NCBI RefSeq assembly: GCF_001262635.1
Contig: NZ_JXYH01000016.1
Span: forward strand, 1-64,000
Origin: Aestuariivita boseongensis
GTDB lineage: Bacteria > Pseudomonadota > Alphaproteobacteria > Rhodobacterales > Rhodobacteraceae
DNA: 64,000 bases
Direction of reading: 5' to 3'
In this document: positions 39,336 through 50,610 of the stretch, in pieces
How the letters are laid out: each line of letters opens with the position of its first letter
Numbering within the stretch: the first letter of the stretch is position 1
Translations under genes and position numbers: made by a program
Notes under the pieces: model-generated
Told to the model about the DNA's origin: nothing
Seen by the model: the letters and a program-made list of their open reading frames with translations, nothing else
Databases searched by the model: none

Positions 39336-39411
39336 TCTGCCAAATCCTTGATCCACCGGCAAAAACCGGGCAGCCTGCGAGGGCGGACAGCACGAAAGAC
39401 AACCCCAGCAG

Positions 39412-41751
39412 ATGCCAGAGAGATCCTATTCCGCCTTCATCAGCTATAGCCATGCCGATGAGGCCTTTGCCGCAAAGCTGCACCGCTATCTGGAACGCTG
39501 GCGCACCCCGCGCAAGCTGATCGGGCAGGACAACCGTGACGGCGGTGTCCCGGCGCGGCTGTTCCCGGTGTTCCGCGACCGCAATGAACTGCCAACCTCG
39601 GCCGATCTGGGCGCTGTTATCCGCGAAGGGCTGGCCAATGCGCGCTATCTGATCGTGCTGTGTTCGCCCAGGGCTGCCGCATCACGCTGGGTGAATGAGG
39701 AGGTGCTGGAGTTCAAGCGCCTCCATGGCGAGGGGCGCGTGATCGCCGCCATCCTCGAAGGCGACCCGCCCGGCTGTTTCCCCGAGGCGCTGCGCTTTGC
39801 CATCGGCCCGGATGGGGAACTGACCGACCAGCCCGTTGAACCCGTGGCCGCCGATTTCCGCACCGGCAAGGACGGGCGGCAGAACGGGCGGCTGAAACTT
39901 GTGGCCGGGCTTCTGGGCGTCAATTTCGACGACCTGTTTCAGCGTGAAAAGCGCAGGCGCGCGGTACGGATCAACCTGTGGGTCAGTGCGGCAGGCGCGC
40001 TGGCAATCGCCATTGCGCTGGGTTTTTCCCAGTTCATGAACGGGATCGTCATCAATATCGAGGAACGCGACATGCGCGGCGCCCTGCGCGCGCTGAATGC
40101 CGGGAATTACATGGCGGGGGCCGAGGCCTATCTGCGGTCCGACACCTTCCGCGACGACTGGGCCGCCCCCGAACATCTGGAACTGGACGCCGCCCTGCGC
40201 GCCCGGCTGATCCCGCTGGAAGACGCGGTGCGTGCGGTGGATCCGGGCGATCTGCGCAGCTGGCGCGGCAAGACACTGCTGCGGATGCCGCGCCATATGG
40301 CGGAGTTACCGTCTGCCCGGCTGGCGGCGCGCAGCGGCGATCATGTGATCCTGTCCTCAACCGGCCCCGAGGTCGCAGCGGTTTCCCTTGAATCCGGAGA
40401 GGAGGTTTGGTCCTTCACCCTGAACGCCGATGAAAGCCTTTGTACGATCTGGCGCGATCAGAACACCGGTGCGCTTCTGGCCGAAGGGTATTCGGTAGGC
40501 ATCAACGGGGCCGAAAGCTATGGCTTTGCCGGCGCGCTGGATCCCCAGACAGGCGCCTTCCAACGGCAGGAGGGCCGCTTTGCCATCGGCAGCCAGATCT
40601 GCACCAGTGCCGATCAACCCGCCATCGCTGCAGGCTCGTTCAGCCGGCTCAGCCAGCCGATTCCGGCCTTCGACTGGCCACAACAGAGGGTGGAGCGCAC
40701 GCTGTGGACCCGCAGCGACACGCCCGCCCGCGCGCCTTTCCTCGCACCAGAGGCCAGGGACGCCCTGCTGGAACGGGTGCGCGCGCCCGCTGAGGCGGCG
40801 GGGCTGGATCTGACGCTGGCCCAGGTCTTTGCCTGCGGGGACACCGGGTTTGTCACGTCGCCCACGGCGACCGGCTGGGGCCTGTGCACAGGCGCGGGTG
40901 AGGTCAGCTGCGCCACCCTGTCGCCCGATCACCAGGTGGCAGGCATCACCCCGTCGCCCAGCTGCGACATGGCCGTGGCCTGGGGCCAGGCGACGGGTGA
41001 AACACCGGGCCTGTCAGTGCTGACCAGTGACCTGGAGGAGCTGCGCATCACGCAGGCGGCCTCGGTCACGTCGGTCGATTTGGGCGGCTTCTCTCCCTCC
41101 GGGCAATACTTCGCGGCGGTCAATGCCGATAACCGGTTGATGGTCTTCGAACGGGGGCGCGCCGGTCTGGTGCTGCTGCACAGCTATGCCTTCAGCCAGC
41201 CGCTGGCCGCCCTGACCTTCGCCGGAGAGGACACGCTGCTGGCCCTGCGCGTCGATGGCCGGCTTTACGCGTTGGACCGGGCGACGGGCGAAGACAGATG
41301 GCCCCCGGCAGAGCTGGGCGATCCTGTCGCGCAGGTAGTCGAGACCTCGTCAGACAGCCCCGCCGCGCTGCGCCTGATCGCAGATCCGTCCGGCCGTTAT
41401 GGCGCTTTGGCAGTCAGTGTGGAGGCCGGGAAGGCCAGCCAGATGGACCCGCATCTGGCGGCGAACAGCGCCGGGACGGTTCACTATCTGCGGGTTTTCG
41501 ATCTTGCGCTGGGTGTGGCGCCCGGCGGCAGGCTGGTGGTCAACGACCTGTTCGACGCAGGCGGCACCGGCTGGCGGGACGCCCGTCTGGATCTGGGGCC
41601 GGATGGACGGCTGCTCGCCACGGTCGCCTCGGGCCAGACCCTTCGCCTTGGCGATCTGATCCCCAGCGACACCTGGCCGCCCGAACTGACCGGGATCAGC
41701 TTTGGCGATGTCCTGACCGACCTGCCCCGCTTGTGGCTGACACCGGAATGA
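39412..41751 (+). CDS. TIR-domain membrane protein with C-terminal beta-propeller-like region
   Basis: 779 residues. An N-terminal TIR domain (about 4-135) has box 1 AFISYSHAD, the FRDRNELPTSADLGAVIREGL block, the LIVLCSP strand, and WVNEE at 93-97, where Glu97 is at the position of the catalytic Glu of TIR NADases. A linker (about 140-185, EPVAADFR...RLKLVAGLLGVNFDDLFQREKRRR) leads to one membrane helix (about 187-207). The remaining 570 residues are beta-rich, with WD40/PQQ-like repeats (SGDHVILSSTGPEVAAVSLESGEEVWSF, LRVDGRLYALDRATGEDRW) and would lie in the periplasm if the TIR is cytoplasmic. Its stop overlaps the start of the cyclase gene (ATGA), indicating a joint function, possibly NAD+-based signalling. 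Confidence 0.85.
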   Translation: MPERSYSAFISYSHADEAFAAKLHRYLERWRTPRKLIGQDNRDGGVPARLFPVFRDRNELPTSADLGAVIREGLANARYLIVLCSPRAAASRWVNEEVLEFKRLHGEGRVIAAILEGDPPGCFPEALRFAIGPDGELTDQPVEPVAADFRTGKDGRQNGRLKLVAGLLGVNFDDLFQREKRRRAVRINLWVSAAGALAIAIALGFSQFMNGIVINIEERDMRGALRALNAGNYMAGAEAYLRSDTFRDDWAAPEHLELDAALRARLIPLEDAVRAVDPGDLRSWRGKTLLRMPRHMAELPSARLAARSGDHVILSSTGPEVAAVSLESGEEVWSFTLNADESLCTIWRDQNTGALLAEGYSVGINGAESYGFAGALDPQTGAFQRQEGRFAIGSQICTSADQPAIAAGSFSRLSQPIPAFDWPQQRVERTLWTRSDTPARAPFLAPEARDALLERVRAPAEAAGLDLTLAQVFACGDTGFVTSPTATGWGLCTGAGEVSCATLSPDHQVAGITPSPSCDMAVAWGQATGETPGLSVLTSDLEELRITQAASVTSVDLGGFSPSGQYFAAVNADNRLMVFERGRAGLVLLHSYAFSQPLAALTFAGEDTLLALRVDGRLYALDRATGEDRWPPAELGDPVAQVVETSSDSPAALRLIADPSGRYGALAVSVEAGKASQMDPHLAANSAGTVHYLRVFDLALGVAPGGRLVVNDLFDAGGTGWRDARLDLGPDGRLLATVASGQTLRLGDLIPSDTWPPELTGISFGDVLTDLPRLWLTPE

Positions 41752-43502
41752 CGGCCCCGTCCGATATCGCACGCCGCGCCCGCGACCACATCGCCGCGGG
41801 CAATCTGGTGCTGGCCTATGACCAGCTGCACGCCGCGATTGACGCAGGCAGCGATGACCCGGACCTGCGATATCTATATGTGCTGGTGCTTGCGCGCATG
41901 GGCCTGACCGACCGGGCCATGGACCGGTTCCAGGCGCTGAACCTGTCGCAGATCGACACCACCGATGCCGGGGCGCTTGGGGCGCGGCTCCTCAAAGACC
42001 GGGCCTTTGCCAGCACGGGGGCGGACCGGCAGGAAAGGTTTCGCGACGCCGCGCGCGCCTATCAGGCGGTGTTCACGCGCAGCGATGATCCCTATCCGGC
42101 CGTAAATGCCGCAAACCTCTTTGCCCTGGCCGGGGACGCTGGCATCGCAAAGACCCTGGCCCGGACCGTGCTGACGCAGATCCGCCAGCCGCAAAGCTAT
42201 TACGATTTCGCCACCCTGGCCGAGGCGCAGTGCATCCTGGGCGATCACGCAGAGGCGGCCGCATTGCTGACCCAAGCCTGCGCCGCCGATGGCGCCGGGA
42301 TCAGCGATCGCGCGGGCACTTATCGACAACTCATGCGGCTCTTGGACCACACGGGCGCGGATGCCGCCCGGCGCGCCGCCATCGCAGACGCCCTGCGCCC
42401 CGGCATGGCGGTGCATTTCTGCGGCCGGATGTTCCGCACCGACCCGGCGGTAGAGGCCCCTCTGCGCGCTCAGATAGACGCCTTCCTGGCCCGGACCGAG
42501 ATCGCCGCCGCCTTCGGGTCGCTGGCCTGCGGGTCAGACATCCTCGTCGCCGAGGCGATGCTGGAAGCGGGCATCCCGCTGCATGTGACCCTGCCCGCCC
42601 CGCCCGACAGCTTTGTTCAGCATTCGGTCCGCATCGGTGGCGACGACTGGGTGCCCCGGTTTCAGGCCTGTCTGGACCGCGCAGCCGATTGCCACATCGT
42701 CGCCGACGCCTTTCACGCCAGCGAACCGCTAAGCTTTGCGCTGTCCTCGGATGTAGCGATGGGGGCGGCGGCGCGGTTTGCCGAACAGAACGCCGCGCGT
42801 CTGCACCAGCTTGCCATTCTGGATCAGGGCGCAGCGCGCAGCGACGTGGCCGGAACGCTGGCCGATACCGCCCGCTGGAAGGCGCTCGACCGTCCGGCCA
42901 CCATCCTGTCTGCGGGTAACATCACCCGACCGGCTCCGACCGCACCCGCGCCCCGGCAAGCCGCCGCTTTCACGCGTAAACCCGTGTCGATCCTGTTTGC
43001 CGATTTCGTGGGCTTCTCCGCCCTTCCCGAAAAAGACCTGCCCGCCACGATGGAGGCCACCTTGCGCGCGGTCTCGGGCATTCTGGCGCGGTTTCAGCCC
43101 CATGTCCTGACCCAGAACACATGGGGCGACGCCTGTTTCGTCGCCCTGTCCGATCCGCTTGCGGCGGCCCGACTGGCGCTGTTTCTGGCCCGGCGACTGG
43201 CCGATGACAGCCCCGGCACCGCCCTGCCCGAAATGCGCATTTCCCTCCACCACGGGATCGGGATGGAGATGTTCGACCCCGTGATCGCCCGCCCCAATGT
43301 CTTTGGCCAGGACATCAGCCGCGCCGCCCGGATCGAACCCGTGACGCCGCCCAATTGCGTCTATGCCTCACAACAATTCGTTGCGGTTGCGGCCAATATC
43401 GCGGCGGCGGATCTGCGGTTCGACTATGTGGGCCGCATCGCCCTGCCCAAGGATTTTGGCGAAGAACGGCTGTATCTTCTCTCGGCCATCGAAGACCGCT
43501 AG
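41748..43502 (+). CDS. TPR / SLOG-like / class III nucleotide cyclase fusion protein
   Basis: 584 residues, no membrane segment seen. Residues 1-210 are helical repeats resembling the TRAFs-binding/TPR region found in such proteins. Residues 220-345 (HFCGRMF..., FGSLACGSDILVAEAMLEAGIPLHVTLP, FVQHSVRIGGDDWVPRFQACLDRA) resemble a SLOG-type nucleotide-binding Rossmann domain. Residues 411-584 form a class III cyclase: metal-binding Asp419 (LFADFVGFS) and Asp461 (WGDACFVAL). The transition-state Asn is Ser524 (QDISRAARIE) while Arg528 remains, and the usual Lys before GD is Asn457. Substrate or even activity is therefore uncertain. Coupled by ATGA to the TIR gene. Confidence 0.8.
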   Translation: MTAPSDIARRARDHIAAGNLVLAYDQLHAAIDAGSDDPDLRYLYVLVLARMGLTDRAMDRFQALNLSQIDTTDAGALGARLLKDRAFASTGADRQERFRDAARAYQAVFTRSDDPYPAVNAANLFALAGDAGIAKTLARTVLTQIRQPQSYYDFATLAEAQCILGDHAEAAALLTQACAADGAGISDRAGTYRQLMRLLDHTGADAARRAAIADALRPGMAVHFCGRMFRTDPAVEAPLRAQIDAFLARTEIAAAFGSLACGSDILVAEAMLEAGIPLHVTLPAPPDSFVQHSVRIGGDDWVPRFQACLDRAADCHIVADAFHASEPLSFALSSDVAMGAAARFAEQNAARLHQLAILDQGAARSDVAGTLADTARWKALDRPATILSAGNITRPAPTAPAPRQAAAFTRKPVSILFADFVGFSALPEKDLPATMEATLRAVSGILARFQPHVLTQNTWGDACFVALSDPLAAARLALFLARRLADDSPGTALPEMRISLHHGIGMEMFDPVIARPNVFGQDISRAARIEPVTPPNCVYASQQFVAVAANIAAADLRFDYVGRIALPKDFGEERLYLLSAIEDR

Positions 43503-43584
43503 GCGCGGAATGTATTCCACAGTTTAGACAAGTTTTCATGCAATCCGCGGAATGCGTATCTTGCATGGTAAGTGCCTGAAATCA

Positions 43585-43661
43585 TGGCGATCCCTGAAGG
43601 ACTCGAACCCTCAACCTGCTGATTAGAAGTCAGCTGCTCTATCCAGTTGAGCTAAGGGACC
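43585..43661 (-). tRNA. tRNA-Arg (anticodon TCT)
   Basis: On the minus strand a complete cloverleaf can be drawn: acceptor GGTCCCT pairing with AGGGATC, D-arm with AGCTCAACTGGATAGAGCA, anticodon stem-loop CTGACTTCTAATCAG with anticodon TCT, T-arm GGTTCGAGTCC and an encoded CCA end. TCT reads AGA/AGG arginine codons. Confidence 0.95.
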
Positions 43662-43799
43662 GCTGCTAAGACCTCTAGCAAGCCCAATCGCCGCAATCCA
43701 GCCCAAAGGCGTCTTAACGGATTGGCAGGGGGTTGGGCCTATGGATGGAGGGCGGGGCGCTGTCGGCGCCCGGAGTCCAACCTTGTGGGAGATATCGTG

Positions 43800-44372
43800 A
43801 TGAAACCCGTTTTCCTGACCGCTGCCGTGCTGGGATTTGCAGCAACTGCCGGTCACGCAACCGAATTCGACGCCGCCGCACGCAGCTTTCTGGCCGAAAA
43901 CGTGACCGGCTGGGCCAGTGACCCGGTGTTGCTTGACGCGATCCGCGCGCAGAACGCGGAAACCGCCGGATATGGCAGTGGCGACATCGACGCCCTGGAC
44001 CAGACCTGGCGGGCCGAAGTGGGCGCGGCAAGCTCGTCCCTGATTGAACCGGTTTACAACAACCCCGCGGCCGAATTTCTGAGGCTGCAGGCCGATGCAT
44101 CGGGCGGTGTGATCACCGAAATCCTGCTGATGGACCACAAGGGCCTGAATGTGGCGGTCAGCCATGTAACCTCGGATTACTGGCAAGGGGACGAAGCGAA
44201 ATTCACCGAAACCTATGCCATCGGTCCCGACGCCATCCACATTGGCGAGATTGAATTCGATGAATCCAGTCAGACCTATCAGTCCCAACTGTCATTCACG
44301 ATCACCGATCCCAGCAACGGGGAAGTTCTGGGCGCGATGACCGTCGGCGTGAATGCCGACGCCCTGATGTAA
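43800..44372 (+). CDS. Periplasmic Cache-like sensor protein
   Basis: 190 residues with a signal peptide ([20 protein letters not shown]). The mature protein has features of a single Cache domain: an N-terminal helix with [15 protein letters not shown], then strands with [33 protein letters not shown] and the closing [14 protein letters not shown]. There is no membrane anchor or signalling domain, so it would be a free periplasmic ligand-binding protein. It ends 28 bases before the chemotaxis receptor gene and may present a ligand to it. Confidence 0.8.
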   Translation: MKPVFLTAAVLGFAATAGHATEFDAAARSFLAENVTGWASDPVLLDAIRAQNAETAGYGSGDIDALDQTWRAEVGAASSSLIEPVYNNPAAEFLRLQADASGGVITEILLMDHKGLNVAVSHVTSDYWQGDEAKFTETYAIGPDAIHIGEIEFDESSQTYQSQLSFTITDPSNGEVLGAMTVGVNADALM

Positions 44373-44387
44373 GCCACTGTTGCAAGT

Positions 44388-44396
44388 TAAGGAGGA
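44388..44396 (+). promoter_or_regulatory. Strong ribosome-binding site of the chemotaxis receptor gene
   Basis: TAAGGAGGA four bases before the ATG at 44401 is a near-perfect Shine-Dalgarno sequence and fixes that start over the upstream in-frame alternative at 44380. Confidence 0.8.
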
Positions 44397-44400
44397 CAGC

Positions 44401-46116
44401 ATGCCTCAGAATGTTCGCCACGCGATGGGCTTTTTGTCCTCTGCGTCCATCTTCACGAAGATCGCTTTGCTGATTGCCGTGTCTACCGCGGTGGTTTCCA
44501 TTGCCTTGCTGTCCTTGCAGGCGCGCCAAAGCGCCAAACTTGCCGAAGCCGGCCTGAAGGACCTGGCCTTTGAAATCACCCGGCAAAGCGCGGCAGGCCT
44601 GTCCGGCGCGGTCCGCTTTCGCAAGACGGATGATATCGACGCGGCCCTTTCGGGAGCGATGGACAGCGTGGGCGACCGCGCCCTGGGGGCCGCCGCCTTC
44701 ACGACAGAGGGTGAAGTGCTCTCCTCCGTGGGGACAGGCGCGGTCGATCGCGTATTGGCGCAAAATGCGCTGGCGGCCGGTGAAAGCATCTGGGCCGATG
44801 CAGGCATGACCATCGCCACACCCATCCGCTCTCCGCAGGGGAATACGGTCGTGGGCACCCTTGTGACCGCCTGGACGCTTTCTCCGGTCAAGGCCGAACT
44901 GCACAGGGCACGTCTGATTGACCTGGCGATCAGCGCGATGCTTCTGCTTGGTATGATCGGGGGGTCGCTTTACCTGTTGCGCCGGGTCATCACCGCCCCT
45001 CTGCACGAGTTGGGCGAATGCCTGCGCGATGTCGCCAATGGCCAGCTGGACCGCCCCATGCACCATATCGACCGTGGCGACGAAATCGGACAATTCAGCC
45101 GGGACCTCTCAGAGTTGCGGGAACGCCTGACCGATGCCAAACAGGCCGATGCCGCGCGTGAGGCCGCGCGTCAGGAACAGGACAATGTGGTCAAAACACT
45201 GTCAAAGACCCTGGCGCGCTATGCGGATGGTGATTTCACCTCGCGCATCACAACACGCTTTCCCGATGAATATGAAGCGCTGCGTAGCGATGTGAACCGC
45301 ACTGCAGACGCCCTGTCCAATGTGCTGAGCACGGTGACCGATCTGTCGCTGCAGATCCGCGACGGTCTGGCGAGTCTGTCGTCGGATGCCAGCGATCTGT
45401 CTCGCCGCAGCGAAAGCCAGGCCGCCACGCTGGAAGAAACCGCCGCCGCCCTGGAGGAGCTGACGCAATCGGTGCGCCACTCCGCCTCGGGTGCGCGGGA
45501 AATCTCGACCGTGGCCGATGACGCCCGGAAAGAGGCCGAGGTCAGCGGACGCATCGCGCGCGAAACCTTTGACGCAATGGGCCAGATCGAAGCCTCCTCC
45601 GAACAGATCGCACAGATCATCGGCGTGATCGAAGATATCGCCTTCCAGACCAATCTGCTCGCGTTGAACGCAGGCGTTGAAGCTGCCCGCGCAGGCGAAG
45701 CGGGGCTTGGCTTTGCCGTCGTGGCCTCCGAAGTGCGAGCGCTGGCGCAACGCTCATCCGAGGCCGCGAAAGAGATCAAGACGCTGATCACGAACTCGAC
45801 CCAGCACGTTTCGGAAGGGGCCGCACTTGTTTCCCAAGCGGGCGATGCGCTCACATCCATTGTCGACCGCGTCAACAATATCGCGATGCAGATCTCGAAA
45901 ATGGCCTCGACCGTCGAAGACCAGTCTTCCGGCATTGGCGAGATCAACAGCGGCGTGTCCCATCTGGATCAGTTAACCCAGCAGAATGCGGCCATGGCCG
46001 GCCAAACGTCGGAAGCCTCGCAATACCTGCGCGGCAACGCGGAAGAACTGGGCAAGCTCGTGGCCCATTTCACCCTTGCGCGGGAGGCCGAACCGGCATG
46101 GCGCCAAAGCGCCTGA
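44401..46116 (+). CDS. Methyl-accepting chemotaxis protein
   Basis: 571-residue receptor. A first membrane helix (about 20-42), a periplasmic sensor of about 130 residues, a second helix (about 175-197), and a HAMP domain ([27 protein letters not shown]) are followed by a long coiled-coil signalling domain. The hairpin tip [46 protein letters not shown] is the highly conserved CheA/CheW-contact region. Start fixed by TAAGGAGGA. A second HAMP-like segment appears around 270-320 ([19 protein letters not shown]). Preceded by a Cache-like periplasmic protein that may share its stimulus. Confidence 0.95.
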   Translation: MPQNVRHAMGFLSSASIFTKIALLIAVSTAVVSIALLSLQARQSAKLAEAGLKDLAFEITRQSAAGLSGAVRFRKTDDIDAALSGAMDSVGDRALGAAAFTTEGEVLSSVGTGAVDRVLAQNALAAGESIWADAGMTIATPIRSPQGNTVVGTLVTAWTLSPVKAELHRARLIDLAISAMLLLGMIGGSLYLLRRVITAPLHELGECLRDVANGQLDRPMHHIDRGDEIGQFSRDLSELRERLTDAKQADAAREAARQEQDNVVKTLSKTLARYADGDFTSRITTRFPDEYEALRSDVNRTADALSNVLSTVTDLSLQIRDGLASLSSDASDLSRRSESQAATLEETAAALEELTQSVRHSASGAREISTVADDARKEAEVSGRIARETFDAMGQIEASSEQIAQIIGVIEDIAFQTNLLALNAGVEAARAGEAGLGFAVVASEVRALAQRSSEAAKEIKTLITNSTQHVSEGAALVSQAGDALTSIVDRVNNIAMQISKMASTVEDQSSGIGEINSGVSHLDQLTQQNAAMAGQTSEASQYLRGNAEELGKLVAHFTLAREAEPAWRQSA

Positions 46117-46119
46117 GCC

Positions 46120-46587
46120 TCAGATCTCCCGTGTCATGTAGACACTCAGAGGGTCGTTCACATAGCCGGCAAAGGGCTGTGTGACGACAAACCCCTCTGA
46201 CAGATAAAGCGTGCGGGCGGCGGCGAAACTCTCGGCACTTCCGGTCTCCAGACTGAGGCGTCGAAACCCCTCCGCCCGCGCAAGATCAATCAGGTGCCGC
46301 AAGAGCCGCCGTCCCACGCCCCTGCCGCGCGCCGCCTCGACCGTGTGCATGGATTTGATCTCACCGTGATGCGGGTCCAGCTGCGTCAGGGCGACAATGC
46401 CCAAAAGAATACCGTCCTCGCCCACGCCCAAAACCTGCGCGTTCGCGGCACGCAAATCCGCGTCGTCCATCACATGGCAGCTTTCCGCAGGCGATTGAGA
46501 CCGCATCAGGGCAAAATGCCTGGACAAGACAGCGCGCACATCGGCGTCGTCGAGGCTGACCAAAACAGGGGCAGAACGGTCGCTCAC
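46120..46587 (-). CDS. GNAT family N-acetyltransferase
   Basis: 155-residue acetyltransferase with the acetyl-CoA-binding motif MHTVEAARGRGVGRRLLRHLIDLARAEGFRRLSLETG and a following FAAARTLYLSEGFVVTQPFAGY, typical of the PhnO/YjcF-like small-molecule acetyltransferases. Substrate unknown. Convergent with the chemotaxis receptor, three bases between stops. Confidence 0.92.
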   Translation of the reverse strand: MSDRSAPVLVSLDDADVRAVLSRHFALMRSQSPAESCHVMDDADLRAANAQVLGVGEDGILLGIVALTQLDPHHGEIKSMHTVEAARGRGVGRRLLRHLIDLARAEGFRRLSLETGSAESFAAARTLYLSEGFVVTQPFAGYVNDPLSVYMTREI

Positions 46588-46617
46588 CCCGTTACGCCCG
46601 TCAGAACGCCACCCGGG

Positions 46618-46929
46618 TCAATGAGTCCAGGCACCGCGGCGACCGGTTGCGAAGTTTTCACCATAGCCGCCCGGCCGGATATTGGCCTTGCGCGGCTTGG
46701 GTTCGATCACCTGCGCCTCGATGCCTTTGGACTTCGCATATTCCAGCGCCGCTTCCTTGCTGGGAAAGCGCAGCTTGACCTGCGTCTGCGTATCGGAAGA
46801 CGACGTCCAGCCCATCAGCGGATCCACGTCCCGGGCAGAGCTTTGCGCGAATTCCAACACCCAGTCACGCGTCTTCGCCGTACCTGATTGCATGGCGGTT
46901 TTCGCTGGCTTGTAGATGCGTGCACGCAT
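46618..46929 (-). CDS. NADH dehydrogenase accessory subunit, NDUFS4 (ETC complex I) type
   Basis: 103-residue homologue of the mitochondrial complex I 18-kDa subunit NDUFS4: [67 protein letters not shown] are the conserved core. Alphaproteobacteria carry this accessory subunit away from the nuo operon, as here. It would sit on the cytoplasmic arm of complex I. Single gene. Confidence 0.95.
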   Translation of the reverse strand: MRARIYKPAKTAMQSGTAKTRDWVLEFAQSSARDVDPLMGWTSSSDTQTQVKLRFPSKEAALEYAKSKGIEAQVIEPKPRKANIRPGGYGENFATGRRGAWTH

Positions 46930-47365
46930 GGTCGCTCTCCGGCAGATTCACACCGCCGATGTTATGGAACGTCACCGCGCGCGCAGCAAGGCACGATTTG
47001 TCACGGGGGCGCGAAAAGCAAAGGGGATTGCGGCCTGCGCAAGCCTTGGCTGCCATGCGAACCACGGGGAGCGAGGGGTGGGTGTGTGCGATCCGCATGG
47101 CAGCCAAGTCTGCTGCTTGCAACCATAGGTTAGCCACGCATCCGCCATCCGCACACTGTTTTTCCTTACCTTTCGTACGCTTAGGCAAATTCAATTCAAA
47201 GCCGCTGCTCAAATGCATGAAAAATAGGTGTTTTTGAATACGTGCGACAAATTGGCACCGTCTGCCCCGCCCCCCACGATTTCCCCGGCCTGGCCGGCAA
47301 AACCCTTGAACTGTTCCCCAAAGACCCCACACTTGACTGTCAGAGCAAGGACCGAGCCACAGATC
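46930..47365. other. 436-base intergenic region between NDUFS4 and uvrB
   Basis: Divergent gap holding the promoters of the two flanking genes and a long stem-loop (47045-47108). Short open frames exist on both strands (for example a 60-codon one on the minus strand at 46972-47154), but none shows a convincing ribosome-binding site or familiar protein. I see no further gene. Confidence 0.5.
47045..47108. ncRNA. Long perfect stem-loop, possible structured RNA
   Basis: CTTGGCTGCCATGCG at 47045-47059 pairs perfectly with CGCATGGCAGCCAAG at 47094-47108, a 15-base stem with a 34-base G-rich loop. A stem this long and exact between divergent genes is unlikely to be chance. It might be part of a small RNA or a mobile-type palindrome; which strand is transcribed is unknown. 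Confidence 0.35.
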
Positions 47366-49543
<2,178 letters not shown>

Positions 49544-49865
49544 CCGTCCTTCGCACCGGCAGGGCCGCGCCCGACCTCGGGTGGGCGCTAACACGCCTGT
49601 CTGGCGCGATTTATCGTCGGGATCTGCCTGCGCCGTCAGTTCCATACGTAACCGTCGCGTCGCGCCCTCCCTTGGGAGAGGTCGGGCGCGGCCCGGGGCA
49701 CTTCGTGCTGTCTCCCGGGCAGGGCGGATCGGAAGAACACGTAATCTCGGGATCAGGAGCGGATCGCCACTCCGGTTTTCTTGCACTCACGTAATGAAGG
49801 AACCCGACGGGCTCCGCCCGTTTGCGGCTGAAACGCTCCGCAAGAGCGTTTCCTGGACGCCCCCC
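49544..49865. other. 322-base region between uvrB and the ABM gene, with a long inverted repeat
   Basis: GGGCCGCGCCCGACCTC at 49562-49578 is exactly repeated in inverted orientation at 49678-49694, with 99 bases in between. Nearer the ABM stop is a separate hairpin (49830-49852). A 99-codon frame runs through on the minus strand, but its Arg/Pro-rich sequence looks non-coding. No gene seen. Confidence 0.5.
49830..49852 (-). terminator. Hairpin terminator downstream of the ABM gene
   Basis: Stem GAAACGCTC / GAGCGTTTC with a five-base loop, 14 bases after the stop of the minus-strand ABM gene. Position fits termination. Confidence 0.6.
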
Positions 49866-50183
49866 TCAAAACACCCCCACAACCTCATACATCACCGGCT
49901 CGAACCGGGTGCACAGCGCCGCGATCTCGCGGTTGCGGGCGCGCATCTCGTCCGAACGCAGCATGGCCTGAAAATCCTCCCGCCGCGCCCATTGCGAGTA
50001 ATTGGCAATCCGCGTCTGGGCGTCGTTCACATGCAGCCCGGCGGCGATAAACCCCGGCTGGTGCGAGATAAATTCCGCATAGGCATCCTGCAACCGATCC
50101 AACAGATCCGCGCAGGTGCCCGGCGAACATTCGAACGTGGTCAGCACCGTCTGACCCTGAGTGGCTGGATTGATCTGCAACAT
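49866..50183 (-). CDS. Antibiotic biosynthesis monooxygenase (ABM)-domain protein
   Basis: 105-residue dimeric alpha-beta barrel protein. The ABM pattern TVLTTFECSPGTCADLLDRLQDAYAEFISHQPGFIAAGLHVNDAQTRIANYSQWARREDFQAML is complete. Small ABM proteins act as cofactor-free quinol monooxygenases, heme-degrading proteins or simply bind small ligands; none can be chosen here. Single gene with its own hairpin terminator. Confidence 0.88.
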   Translation of the reverse strand: MLQINPATQGQTVLTTFECSPGTCADLLDRLQDAYAEFISHQPGFIAAGLHVNDAQTRIANYSQWARREDFQAMLRSDEMRARNREIAALCTRFEPVMYEVVGVF

Positions 50184-50235
50184 CTGGCTCCTCCTTCGTC
50201 GGAGGACAGTCTAGCACGAAAATCCCGCGACGGGG

Positions 50236-50544
50236 TTACTTGTCGGCCTCGGCCACGGCCTGGATTTCCGCGGCGATGGTCGCGGCCCATTCGCCGATCA
50301 CCGGAATGAAGTCGATCTGCGCCAGCGCCCAGGCCGCCAGCGACAATAGCAGCGACGCGCCCAGAACCGTGCCCAGCCCAAAGGCCAGACCGCGCGCGAA
50401 GTTGAACGCCAGCAGGCGCACCGGACGGTCGTGAATGCGGATGAAGCGGTGATTGTTCAGCCGCTCCATCTCGCGCCGCAGGGCGGCGACCTCGTCTTCC
50501 AGTTTCTCTGCCACTCCGGCCCCTTCCGCGATACCTGCCCCCAT
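50236..50544 (-). CDS. DUF5665-type small membrane protein
   Basis: About 102 residues. A short coiled segment (LEDEVAALRREMERLNNHRFIRIHDRPVRLLAFNFARGLAFGLGTVLGASLLLSLAAWALAQIDFIPVIGEWAATIAAEIQ) joins a helical N-terminus to one or two membrane helices. This matches the small DUF5665 proteins common in Rhodobacterales, function unknown. ATG at 50544 is chosen; another start eight codons upstream is possible. Confidence 0.75.
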   Translation of the reverse strand: MGAGIAEGAGVAEKLEDEVAALRREMERLNNHRFIRIHDRPVRLLAFNFARGLAFGLGTVLGASLLLSLAAWALAQIDFIPVIGEWAATIAAEIQAVAEADK

Positions 50545-50610
50545 AATGCCCGCCCTGCTGCGCAGCACAAGGCGCTGGTCGGACGCAGCGCGCAGGCTAG
50601 ATCACCCCGC

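Noticed and set aside
39412-43502. Reading the TIR operon as a complete Thoeris system
   Set aside because: No ThsA-type sirtuin-SLOG effector is present, and the SLOG-like domain is fused to a cyclase, so the known system does not fit.
46972-47154. 60-codon minus-strand frame in the NDUFS4-uvrB gap
   Set aside because: No ribosome-binding site and it is disrupted by the long stem-loop; coding not supported.
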